From UMGS1002 sp050309735 (GTDB taxonomy: Bacteria; Bacillota; Clostridia; Oscillospirales; CAG-272): a stretch of 13,904 nucleotides of DNA. A program made the translations under genes and the position numbers. Below the pieces are notes generated by a model. It did no database searches, was not told the origin of the DNA, and saw only the letters and a list, made by a program, of their open reading frames with translations. The stretch spans positions 1-13,904 of the forward strand of contig JBNRMS010000027.1 in the NCBI GenBank assembly GCA_050309735.1, in the 5' to 3' direction. Numbering within the stretch: the stretch's first letter is position 1; every line of letters begins with the position of its first letter. This document shows, piece by piece, positions 1 to 6,451 of the stretch.

Positions 1-66
1 ATAATATACCACGCCTCGCCTTATGTTGTGCAATAAGTAGAAAAACACCCCGAAAATTAAAGTTTC

Positions 67-95
67 TTGACAACCCCCCTGCCCGGTGATATAAT
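67..95 (+). promoter_or_regulatory. Consensus SigA promoter of the str operon
   Basis: The -35 box TTGACA (67-72) and the -10 box TATAAT (90-95) are both exact consensus matches, separated by exactly 17 bp. Transcription should begin near 101-103, giving a leader of about 107 nt before rpsL. It is the only strong promoter seen upstream of rpsL and fits a heavily transcribed translation operon. The spacer is C-rich. Confidence 0.9.
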
Positions 96-110
96 ATACT
101 GTAACTGTTT

Positions 111-166
111 GCATACTAAAGGATAAGTATGCTCTCAGAAAACCGTGCGTGTGAGCATTCGCGCGG
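111..166 (+). promoter_or_regulatory. Structured 5' leader of the str operon (two hairpins)
   Basis: Two hairpins can be drawn in the leader. The first pairs GCATAC (111-116) with GTATGC (127-132) around a 10-nt loop. The second pairs CCGTGCG (143-149) with CGCGCGG (160-166) around a 10-nt loop, seven pairs including one G-U. Neither is followed by a T-run, so they are not intrinsic terminators. Ribosomal protein operons are often autoregulated through leader RNA, but I do not recognise this as a named family; the regulatory role is inference. Confidence 0.4.
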
Positions 167-209
167 GAAATAAACATTAAATTTTGAAGAAGGAGGACGA
201 AAACTAAGG

Positions 210-626
210 ATGCCAACCTTTAACCAGCTTGTAAGACAGGGACGCAAAGATAAGATGTATAAGTCTAAATCACCCGTGCTTCAGAAGGGCTTTAACACTC
301 TTAACAACGCGCCGACAGACCTGCCTTCGCCTCAGAAAAGGGGAGTTTGCACAAAGGTCTCGACAACAAGCCCGAGAAAACCCAACTCGGCGCTCCGCAA
401 GATAGCCAAGGTAAGACTTTCAAACGGCCTTGAGGCCACAGTCTATATCCCGGGTATCGGGCACAATCTGCAGGAGCACTCAGTGGTGCTTATCAGAGGC
501 GGAAGGGTACGCGACCTGCCCGGTGTGCGTTACCACATTGTTCGCGGCACGCTTGACGCTCAGGGCGTCGCAGACCGTAAACAGAGCCGTTCAAAATACG
601 GCGCAAAGGTTCCCAAAAAGAAATAA
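210..626 (+). CDS. rpsL: 30S ribosomal protein S12
   Basis: S12 sits at the decoding centre of the small ribosomal subunit and helps monitor codon-anticodon pairing. The 138-residue product has the long Gram-positive N-terminus (about 137 residues in Bacillus, 124 in E. coli). Conserved blocks are SPQKRGVCT (40-48), KPNSALRK (57-64), GHNLQEHSVVLIRGGRV (84-100) and DLPGVRYHIVRG (102-113). D102 aligns with the Asp that RimO methylthiolates in other bacteria. AGGAGG (191-196) lies 13 nt before the ATG, a rather wide gap. It is the first gene of the str operon. Oddity: the two lysines whose replacement classically gives streptomycin resistance (Bacillus K56 and K101; E. coli K42 and K87) are both arginine here, R56 (AGA, 375-377) and R101 (CGC, 510-512). 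Confidence 0.98.
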   Translation: MPTFNQLVRQGRKDKMYKSKSPVLQKGFNTLNNAPTDLPSPQKRGVCTKVSTTSPRKPNSALRKIAKVRLSNGLEATVYIPGIGHNLQEHSVVLIRGGRVRDLPGVRYHIVRGTLDAQGVADRKQSRSKYGAKVPKKK

Positions 627-724
627 ACGGGAACGGTATTACAAGGAAACTTCAGAAAGCAATAAGCTCCGTCAGTTTGAGTCAAAATTTAATGTTTATT
701 AATTTGCCATACGACGTGCGCTTG

Positions 725-741
725 CAAAAGAAATGCTTTTG
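725..741 (+). other. Small hairpin in the rpsL-rpsG spacer
   Basis: CAAAAG (725-730) pairs with CTTTTG (736-741) around a 5-nt loop, within the 157-nt rpsL-rpsG spacer. A second AT-rich imperfect hairpin lies near 688-703. In E. coli, S7 binds the equivalent spacer to repress translation. The location is suggestive, but these stems are weak and I do not recognise the E. coli S7-binding fold. Confidence 0.3.
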
Positions 742-783
742 AGTACCTGTGATTTCATATTATTAATGAAGGAGGGAAGTACA

Positions 784-1254
784 GTGCCGAGAAGAGGTAA
801 AATTTCCAAGAGAGAAGTATTGCCGGATCCGTTGTATAATTCTATGCTTGTAACAAAGCTGATAAACAACATAATGCTTGACGGCAAGAAGGGTGTTGCT
901 CAGTCTATAGTCTACGACGCGTTTAAAACGATCGAAGAAAAGACGGGGCAGAATCCGCTCAAGTTTTTTGAGGAGGCTCTTGAAAACATCATGCCGGTGC
1001 TTGAGGTTAAAGCTCGCCGAGTTGGCGGCTCGACCTATCAGGTTCCGCAGGAAGTCAGAGCCGAAAGACGCCAAACGCTTGGTCTTCGCTGGCTTATCAG
1101 CTTTGCGAGAAAGCGCGGCGAACGCACAATGGCCGATCGTCTCGCGTCCGAAATAATGGAAGCGAAGAATAACGCCGGCGGAGCGTTCAAGAAAAAAGAA
1201 GAAACACACAGAATGGCGGAAGCAAACAAAGCGTTTGCCCACTACCGCTATTGA
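784..1254 (+). CDS. rpsG: 30S ribosomal protein S7
   Basis: S7 is a primary 16S rRNA-binding protein that nucleates assembly of the 30S head and lines the tRNA exit site. The product is 156 residues, the usual Gram-positive length. It begins with the family N-terminus PRRGKISKREVLPDP and contains the conserved blocks GGSTYQVPQEVRAERR and RWLISFARKRGERTM. I chose the GTG at 784 because AAGGAGG (769-775) lies 8 nt upstream and the protein then starts as the family does. An in-frame ATG at 733 would add 17 residues with no family resemblance and no ribosome binding site. It follows rpsL after 157 nt and precedes fusA by 114 nt. Confidence 0.97.
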   Translation: MPRRGKISKREVLPDPLYNSMLVTKLINNIMLDGKKGVAQSIVYDAFKTIEEKTGQNPLKFFEEALENIMPVLEVKARRVGGSTYQVPQEVRAERRQTLGLRWLISFARKRGERTMADRLASEIMEAKNNAGGAFKKKEETHRMAEANKAFAHYRY

Positions 1255-1302
1255 TAATCGAGCGCGCGGATGTCAGATTCACAAGCCGATTGATGAAAAA
1301 TT

Positions 1303-1332
1303 GCAGATTTTCGGGTGAGCCTGAGGGTCTGC
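1303..1332 (+). promoter_or_regulatory. Long hairpin in the rpsG-fusA spacer
   Basis: The arm 1303-1315 pairs along its whole length with 1320-1332 around a TGAG tetraloop. That is 13 consecutive pairs, nine Watson-Crick and four G-U, with no bulge. It ends 18 nt before the fusA ribosome binding site AAGGAG (1351-1356). No T-run follows directly, so it is not a standard terminator. It could protect mRNA ends, partly attenuate transcription or bind a regulator; its role is unknown. Confidence 0.5.
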
Positions 1333-1368
1333 TCGTGTATATTTTAATTTAAGGAGACCACAAGATTT

Positions 1369-3459
1369 ATGCCCAGAGAATATTCGCTTGAGCGTACGCG
1401 TAATATTGGCATTATGGCTCACATCGATGCCGGTAAGACAACTACGACAGAAAGAATATTGTTCTATACAGGCAAAACCCACAAGATTGGCGAGGTTCAT
1501 GAAGGCGCCGCAACGATGGACTGGATGGAGCAGGAGCAGGAGCGAGGTATTACAATAACCTCGGCTGCCACAACCTGTTTTTGGAAAGACTATCGCGTCA
1601 ATATCATAGATACCCCCGGTCATGTTGATTTTACTGTTGAGGTCGAGCGCTCTTTGCGTGTGCTCGACGGCTCGGTAACGGTATTTTGCGCCAAGGGCGG
1701 GGTGGAGCCGCAGTCAGAGACGGTTTGGAGACAAGCAAACAAGTACGGCGTCCCGCGCATGGCATATGTGAACAAGATGGATATAACCGGTGCGAATTAT
1801 TACCGAGTTATTGAAATGATGAAGGAAAGACTTCATGCCAACCCCGTCCCGATCCAGCTTCCGATCGGCTCGGAGGACAATTTTAGAGGAATTATAGACC
1901 TGATAAATATGGAAGCAGACGTGTATTACGACGACCTTGGCAGGGATATGCGGGTTGAACCCGTTCCGGCCGATATGCTTGATAAGGCAAAGGAATATCG
2001 AGACGCGCTTATTGAGGCGGTGGCAGAGGGCGACGATAACCTTTTTGAAAAGTATGTCAACGAGGAAGAAATAAGTGTTGATGAGCTCAAGGCTGCTATT
2101 CGCCGCTCGACACTTTCCAATAAAATCGTTCCTGTTGTTTGCGGAACATCATACCGCAACAAGGGAGTACAAAAGCTGCTTGACGCTATAGTCGATTATA
2201 TGCCCTCGCCCTCAGACGTCCCCAATATTAAGGGAGTTGACCCGAAAACCGGGGAGGAGGACGAGCGTCCCTCTTCAGACGACGCTCCCTTCGCCGCACT
2301 CGCCTTTAAGATTATGACCGACCCGTATGTCGGGAAGCTCTGCTTCTTCCGTGTCTATTCAGGAACGGTCGATGTAGGACAGACGGTTTACAATTCAAAT
2401 AAGGGCAGCCGCGAGAGAATGGGGCGAATTCTGCAGATGCACGCAAACGACCGCAAGGATATCACCAGATGCTTCAGCGGTGATATTGCCGCCATAGTCG
2501 GGGTGAAAAACACCACGACGGGCGACACGCTCTGCAGCGAGAGCAGTCCGATAATCCTTGAGTCGATGGAGTTCCCCGAGCCGGTTATCCGGGTCGCGAT
2601 TGAACCCAAGACCCGCGCAGGGCAGGACAAGATGGGAATTGCCCTATCAAAGCTCTCCGAGGAAGACCCCACCTTCCGGGCATACACCGACGACGATACT
2701 GGCCAGACAATTATTGCCGGAATGGGTGAGCTTCACCTTGAGATTATCGTTGATAGGCTGATGCGGGAATTTAAGGTTGAGGCAAGCGTAGGCAAGCCGC
2801 ACGTCGCCTATAAGGAAACAATCAGAAAAATGTCCGACGTTGAATGCAAATACGCGCGTCAGTCGGGCGGTAAGGGTCAGTATGGCCACGTCAAAATCAA
2901 AATCGAACCCAATGAACCCGGAGCCGGATATCTGTTTGAGAATAAGATAGTCGGAGGCGCGATACCGAAGGAATACATCCCGGCGGTTGACCAGGGAATA
3001 CGCGGGGCGATGCAGAGCGGTATTTTAGCGGGATACAATGTAGTAGACGTTAAGGTTACACTTTACGACGGCTCATATCACGATGTCGACTCCTCGGAAA
3101 TGGCATTTAAGATAGCCGGTTCAATGGCTTTCAAGGACGCCATGAGAAAGGCAGACCCGGTGCTGACCGAGCCGATAATGAGAGTTGTGGTGATTGTCGC
3201 CGACGAATATGTAGGAGACGTCATCGGAGACCTTAATTCGCGCCGCGGACAGATTCAGTCTATGGAATCGCAGTCGGGCGCACAGGAGCTTGTGGCGATG
3301 GTTCCCCTGTCCGAGATGTTCGGATATGCGACATCACTTCGCTCCAACACTCAGGGCAGAGGCCAGTTTTCGATGGAGCCCAGCCATTTCGCCGAGGTTC
3401 CTAAGTCGATTCAGGAAACTATTATTCTGAACACAAATAAAAAACAAATTAATTTATAA
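1369..3459 (+). CDS. fusA: Translation elongation factor G
   Basis: EF-G is the ribosomal GTPase that drives tRNA-mRNA translocation and, with ribosome recycling factor, splits post-termination ribosomes. The product is 696 residues, normal length. G-domain motifs are intact: AHIDAGKTT (17-25), the switch I sequence ERGITI (58-63), DTPGHVDF (81-88) and NKMD (135-138). The C-terminal part shows domain IV (GGKGQYGHVKI; IPAVDQGIRGAM) and domain V (EPIMRVVV; GDVIGDLNSRRGQI), so the protein looks complete. AAGGAG (1351-1356) lies 12 nt before the ATG. The block FCAKGGVEPQSE in the G domain resembles clostridial EF-G as I recall it. It is third in the str operon, 24 nt before tuf. Confidence 0.98.
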   Translation: MPREYSLERTRNIGIMAHIDAGKTTTTERILFYTGKTHKIGEVHEGAATMDWMEQEQERGITITSAATTCFWKDYRVNIIDTPGHVDFTVEVERSLRVLDGSVTVFCAKGGVEPQSETVWRQANKYGVPRMAYVNKMDITGANYYRVIEMMKERLHANPVPIQLPIGSEDNFRGIIDLINMEADVYYDDLGRDMRVEPVPADMLDKAKEYRDALIEAVAEGDDNLFEKYVNEEEISVDELKAAIRRSTLSNKIVPVVCGTSYRNKGVQKLLDAIVDYMPSPSDVPNIKGVDPKTGEEDERPSSDDAPFAALAFKIMTDPYVGKLCFFRVYSGTVDVGQTVYNSNKGSRERMGRILQMHANDRKDITRCFSGDIAAIVGVKNTTTGDTLCSESSPIILESMEFPEPVIRVAIEPKTRAGQDKMGIALSKLSEEDPTFRAYTDDDTGQTIIAGMGELHLEIIVDRLMREFKVEASVGKPHVAYKETIRKMSDVECKYARQSGGKGQYGHVKIKIEPNEPGAGYLFENKIVGGAIPKEYIPAVDQGIRGAMQSGILAGYNVVDVKVTLYDGSYHDVDSSEMAFKIAGSMAFKDAMRKADPVLTEPIMRVVVIVADEYVGDVIGDLNSRRGQIQSMESQSGAQELVAMVPLSEMFGYATSLRSNTQGRGQFSMEPSHFAEVPKSIQETIILNTNKKQINL

Positions 3460-3483
3460 CATTGCATATGGAGGAATTGAAAA

Positions 3484-4689
3484 ATGGGAAAAGCTAAGTT
3501 TGAACGCACCAAACCTCACGTAAACATTGGTACCATCGGTCACGTTGACCACGGTAAAACCACTCTGACCGCCGCTATCACCAAGACCCTCTCTATTAGA
3601 AGCGGAAAAGTTGAGTTCCTGGCTTACGACCAGATCGATAACGCCCCTGAAGAGAAGGCAAGAGGAATCACAATTAACACAAGACACGTCGAATATGAGA
3701 CCGAAAACCGGCACTATGCGCACGTTGACTGCCCCGGTCACGCTGACTATGTAAAGAACATGATCACCGGTGCCGCGCAGATGGACGGAGCGATTCTTGT
3801 CGTTGCGTCTTCCGACGGTCCCCTTCAGCAGACTCGCGAGCACGTTCTGCTCGCTCGTCAGGTTGGTGTTCCGGCTATTGTTGTTTTCATGAACAAGGTT
3901 GACCTTGTTGATGACGAGGAGCTTCTTGACCTGGTTGAAATGGAAACCCGCGACCTGCTCTCGCAGTACGAGTTCCCGGGCGATGACATCCCCGTTATCC
4001 GCGGCTCGGCTCGTGCAGCCCTTGAGAGCACTTCGACAGATACAAGCGGCCCGGAGTACAAGTGCATCATTGATCTGATGGATGCTGTTGACAGCTACAT
4101 CCCCACCCCCGAGAGAAAGAGCGATCTGCCTTTCCTTATGCCGGTTGAGGACGTCTTCTCGATTTCGGGACGCGGCACAGTCGCTACCGGACGTGTTGAG
4201 CGCGGAACCATTAAGGTTGGCGATACTGTTGAGATCGTTGGTCTTACAGAAGAGAAAAATACAACGGTTGTCACCGGTGTTGAAATGTTCCACAAGCTGC
4301 TTGACCAGGCCGAAGCCGGCGACAACGTTGGACTGCTGCTTCGCGGCATAGACAAAGACGGTATCGAGCGCGGTCAGGTTCTCTGCAAAATCAATTCGAT
4401 TCAGCCTCACACCAAGTTTGTGGGTCGGGTTTACGTTCTTACCGAGAAGGAAGGTGGCCGCAAGAAGCCCTTCTTCCCCGGCTACAGACCGCAGTTCTAC
4501 TTCAGAACAACCGACGTTACCGGCGTTATCAGCCTGCCTGATGATGTTGAGATGTGCCGCCCCGGCGACCATATCGATATGACCGTCGAGCTGATTACTC
4601 CCATCGCCTGCGAGAAGGGTCTGCGCTTTGCTATCCGCGAAGGCGGCAGAACCGTGGGCTCGGGTATCGTGAGCGAAATTATCGGCTAA
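3484..4689 (+). CDS. tuf: Translation elongation factor Tu
   Basis: EF-Tu carries aminoacyl-tRNA to the ribosomal A site as a GTP complex. The product is 401 residues, slightly longer than the usual 393-400. G motifs GHVDHGKT (19-26), DCPGH (82-86) and NKVD (137-140) are intact, as are the domain 3 block GYRPQFYFRTTDVTG and the C-terminal LRFAIREGGRTVG. GGAGG (3470-3474) lies 9 nt before the ATG. Several normally very conserved positions differ: DGPMPQT is DGPLQQT (111-117), the G5-like SAL is SAR (175-177), K-P-G is K-I-N (302-304), GGRHTPFF is GGRKKPFF (324-331) and VMPGDN is CRPGDH. The gene is otherwise undamaged and closes the str operon, so I read it as a divergent but functional EF-Tu. 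Confidence 0.97.
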   Translation: MGKAKFERTKPHVNIGTIGHVDHGKTTLTAAITKTLSIRSGKVEFLAYDQIDNAPEEKARGITINTRHVEYETENRHYAHVDCPGHADYVKNMITGAAQMDGAILVVASSDGPLQQTREHVLLARQVGVPAIVVFMNKVDLVDDEELLDLVEMETRDLLSQYEFPGDDIPVIRGSARAALESTSTDTSGPEYKCIIDLMDAVDSYIPTPERKSDLPFLMPVEDVFSISGRGTVATGRVERGTIKVGDTVEIVGLTEEKNTTVVTGVEMFHKLLDQAEAGDNVGLLLRGIDKDGIERGQVLCKINSIQPHTKFVGRVYVLTEKEGGRKKPFFPGYRPQFYFRTTDVTGVISLPDDVEMCRPGDHIDMTVELITPIACEKGLRFAIREGGRTVGSGIVSEIIG

Positions 4690-4717
4690 TTTTCTTGAGT
4701 CTAAACACTTAATAAAC

Positions 4718-4748
4718 GCCTCCGGACGCGCTTTTGCGCGTCCGGGGC
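4718..4748 (+). terminator. Probable terminator hairpin of the str operon
   Basis: CCGGACGCGC (4722-4731) pairs perfectly with GCGCGTCCGG (4736-4745) around a TTTT loop. GCC and GGC extend it to 13 pairs with one bulged T at 4721. It lies 29 nt after the tuf stop codon. The downstream sequence (aatatgattttgttc) is only moderately T-rich, without the usual T-run, so termination may be incomplete or the hairpin may mainly stabilise the 3' end. Confidence 0.65.
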
Positions 4749-4789
4749 AATATGATTTTGTTCTAAATACGTAAAATATCAATATCTTT

Positions 4790-4906
4790 GGGGACTGGTG
4801 AAATTCCATACCGGCGGTAAAGTCCGCGAACTCCTTATGGGAGCCGATAAGGTGCGATTCCTTAACCGACAGTTAAAGTCTGGATGAGAGAAGATAATAT
4901 GTCCCC
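4790..4906 (+). promoter_or_regulatory. FMN riboswitch (RFN element)
   Basis: The region matches the RFN consensus: GGTGAAATTCC (4797-4807), ACCGGCGGTAAAGTCCGCGA (4810-4829), the CCGACAGTTAAAGTC block near 4866-4880 and TGGATGAGAGAAGA (4881-4894). Closing stem P1 is GGGGAC (4790-4795) with GTCCCC (4901-4906). FMN binding should stabilise P1 and permit the terminator that follows, switching off ribU. TAAAAT at 4772-4777 could be the -10 box of its promoter, but I see no good -35 box, so the start site is uncertain. Confidence 0.95.
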
Positions 4907-4933
4907 GTACGCATTTTTGCGTACGGATTTTTT
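4905..4933 (+). terminator. Intrinsic terminator of the FMN riboswitch
   Basis: CCGTACGCA (4905-4913) pairs perfectly with TGCGTACGG (4918-4926) around TTTT and is followed by six T residues (4928-4933). Its first two bases are also the last two bases of riboswitch stem P1. It is 29 nt before the ribU start codon, as expected for transcriptional attenuation. Confidence 0.92.
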
Positions 4934-4962
4934 ATCTTCCCCCGTAAATTAATGGAGGGAAT

Positions 4963-5646
4963 ATGAACAATACTGTTAAATATAGCACAAAAAAACTTGT
5001 TATAATGGCGCTTTTCAGCGCTCTGGCATATGCCACAATGCTTGTTTTCCGCATAAAGGTCGTGTTTTTGACATTTGAGGCTAAAGATGCACTTATTACA
5101 GTCGCCGCAATGATACTCGGACCGTTAGCGGGGTTTGTGGTTTCGCTTGTCGTTACACTTCTTGAGATGGTTACGGTGAGCGATACCGGATTTTACGGCT
5201 GGATCATGAACTTTGTGGCCGCTGCGTCTTTCTCGGTTGTCGCAAGCTCGATTTATCGGCATACGCGCAAGATGCTCTCGGCGGTTGTCGGATTGATTGC
5301 GGCGGCGCTGAGCATGACGGCTCTTATGCTTGTCCTCAATCTGCTTATAACGCCGATATATACAGGTGTTTCGGCAGGTGATGTTATTAAGATGATTCCG
5401 GGGCTGCTTTTGCCCTTTAACCTGACTAAGGCTGCTCTCAACTCGGGTCTTGTCTTAGTTCTGTATAAACCTATCTCAACCGCCTTGAAGCGCACGCGTA
5501 TGCTGCCTCCGAGCGACAGAGATACATACCGACCTCGCGGCAGGAGCGCGATTATTTTTGGCGCGGGAGTTGTTGTTGTGGTTGCTTGCATACTTATTCT
5601 GATATACGCGCTTGGCGGTAATTTTTTGAATTTTGGCGGCTTATAG
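4963..5646 (+). CDS. ribU: Riboflavin ECF transporter substrate-binding subunit RibU
   Basis: RibU is the membrane S-component that binds riboflavin and works with a shared ECF energising module, which is not in this window. The 227-residue protein is very hydrophobic. Helix 1 has the AxxxA pattern (A16, A20, A24) that S-components use to contact EcfT. FLTFEAKD (35-42) and GFYGWIMN match the RibU family, and the FMN riboswitch upstream supports the substrate. GGAGG (4954-4958) precedes the ATG by 4 nt. Oddity: after the usual six-helix core there is a basic linker of about 20 residues (KRTRMLPPSDRDTYRPRGR) and a further hydrophobic segment (about 195-217), so a seventh helix is likely. A COG2426-type gene follows after 41 nt, probably on the same transcript. 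Confidence 0.9.
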   Translation: MNNTVKYSTKKLVIMALFSALAYATMLVFRIKVVFLTFEAKDALITVAAMILGPLAGFVVSLVVTLLEMVTVSDTGFYGWIMNFVAAASFSVVASSIYRHTRKMLSAVVGLIAAALSMTALMLVLNLLITPIYTGVSAGDVIKMIPGLLLPFNLTKAALNSGLVLVLYKPISTALKRTRMLPPSDRDTYRPRGRSAIIFGAGVVVVVACILILIYALGGNFLNFGGL

Positions 5647-5687
5647 CTGGGCGCGCTCGGATTGTTAAAAAAAGAAAGGCCTATAAT

Positions 5688-6194
5688 ATGACAGAAGCGA
5701 TAACCTCTTTTTTCTTTGAAACGGTCGGTCGGGAGCTGTGTGTTCTTTTATGCGCTATGCTGCCGATAATTGAGTTGCGCGGGGCGATACCGCTCGGGGC
5801 GGGGCTGGGTCTTCCGTGGTGGCAGAACTATATATTAGCGGTGGTGGGGAACATGATTCCCGTGCCCTTTATCCTGCTTTTTATCGGCAAGATTCTTGAT
5901 TGGATGAGAAAATCAAGTATCAAGTTCTTCAATAAAATTGCCTCTTGGCTTGACCGCAAGGTTGAAAAAAACCGCGAAAAAATTGAAAAATACTCCTTTT
6001 GGGGGCTATGCATTTTCATTGCTACTCCTTTGCCGGTGACAGGAGCTTGGACGGGCGCTCTGATCGGTGCGACAATTCGGATGAAGTTTTGGCGTGCAAT
6101 GCTCTCGGCGCTGCTCGGAGTTATGGGCGCAGGGGTTATTATGACGCTCGGATCTTACGGGGTTGTGGCAGTTTTCAATATATTTGCCGGGTGA
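5688..6194 (+). CDS. COG2426-type small membrane protein (putative small multidrug export family)
   Basis: The 168-residue integral membrane protein resembles the family annotated as putative small multidrug export protein (COG2426, Pfam Sm_multidrug_ex). Visible features are PIIELRGAIP (26-35) near the N-terminus, an amphipathic basic middle section (about 72-98), the proline-rich re-entrant-like motif TPLPVTGAWTGA (about 112-124) and a final hydrophobic helix. The two Pro/Gly motifs resemble the DedA-like arrangement of half-helices. The family name is historical and the substrate unknown to me; drug export should not be assumed. GAAAGG (5674-5679) precedes the ATG by 8 nt. Placement 41 nt after ribU with no visible terminator between suggests cotranscription and possibly FMN control. 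Confidence 0.75.
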   Translation: MTEAITSFFFETVGRELCVLLCAMLPIIELRGAIPLGAGLGLPWWQNYILAVVGNMIPVPFILLFIGKILDWMRKSSIKFFNKIASWLDRKVEKNREKIEKYSFWGLCIFIATPLPVTGAWTGALIGATIRMKFWRAMLSALLGVMGAGVIMTLGSYGVVAVFNIFAG

Positions 6195-6205
6195 GAAAAA
6201 TATTA

Positions 6206-6234
6206 TTGCATTATGGCGAGATTTATGATATTAT
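6206..6234 (+). promoter_or_regulatory. Possible promoter for the SAM riboswitch-metK transcript
   Basis: TTGCAT (6206-6211) and TATTAT (6229-6234), the latter one base from consensus, are separated by 17 bp. Transcription would start near 6241, about 80 nt before the riboswitch. An 8-bp hairpin (6245-6252 with 6258-6265) then lies in the leader. The -35 box is weak and the leader long, so a closer promoter is possible. Confidence 0.35.
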
Positions 6235-6319
6235 ATATGTATTGGCATCTTTCGCAGAAGGATGCGATATCTCAACGGTGAGCCAGCATAAATGTGCATA
6301 ATTAATTAAATACGATAAG

Positions 6320-6402
6320 TCTTATCAAGAGTGACGGAGGGACAGGCCTTTGGATGTCACAGCAACCTGCCTTGGCAAGGTGCTAAATCCTGAAAGATGA
6401 GA
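6320..6402 (+). promoter_or_regulatory. SAM-I riboswitch (S-box)
   Basis: The sequence follows the S-box consensus: TCTTATCAAGAG (6320-6331), GGAGGGAC (6336-6343), CAGCAACCTG (6360-6369) and AAGGTGCTAAATCCTG (6377-6392). Closing stem P1 is TCTTATC (6320-6326) with GATGAGA (6396-6402). P2 includes GTGAC/GTCAC. When SAM binds, P1 is held and the downstream terminator forms, lowering metK expression, a feedback loop on the enzyme that makes SAM. Confidence 0.95.
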
Positions 6403-6409
6403 GAATTAT

Positions 6410-6436
6410 GGCTCCGTCTTATCGGAGCCTATTTTT
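6410..6436 (+). terminator. Intrinsic terminator of the SAM riboswitch
   Basis: GGCTCCG (6410-6416) pairs with CGGAGCC (6423-6429) around the loop TCTTAT, followed by T-rich sequence (TATTTTT, 6430-6436). The loop plus the first base of the 3' arm (6417-6423) repeats the P1 5' strand TCTTATC exactly, so it can pair with GATGAGA (6396-6402) as the antiterminator when SAM is absent. Confidence 0.92.
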
Positions 6437-6451
6437 ATAAAAGGAGTCGTC

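Noticed and set aside
430..702. Second reading frame of 90 codons inside rpsL
   Set aside because: It lies in a shifted frame of the strongly conserved S12 gene, without a ribosome binding site or family resemblance.
3454..4809. Very long open frame (451 codons) antisense to tuf
   Set aside because: It mirrors the codon bias of tuf on the opposite strand, has no family resemblance or ribosome binding site, and runs into the terminator and riboswitch region.
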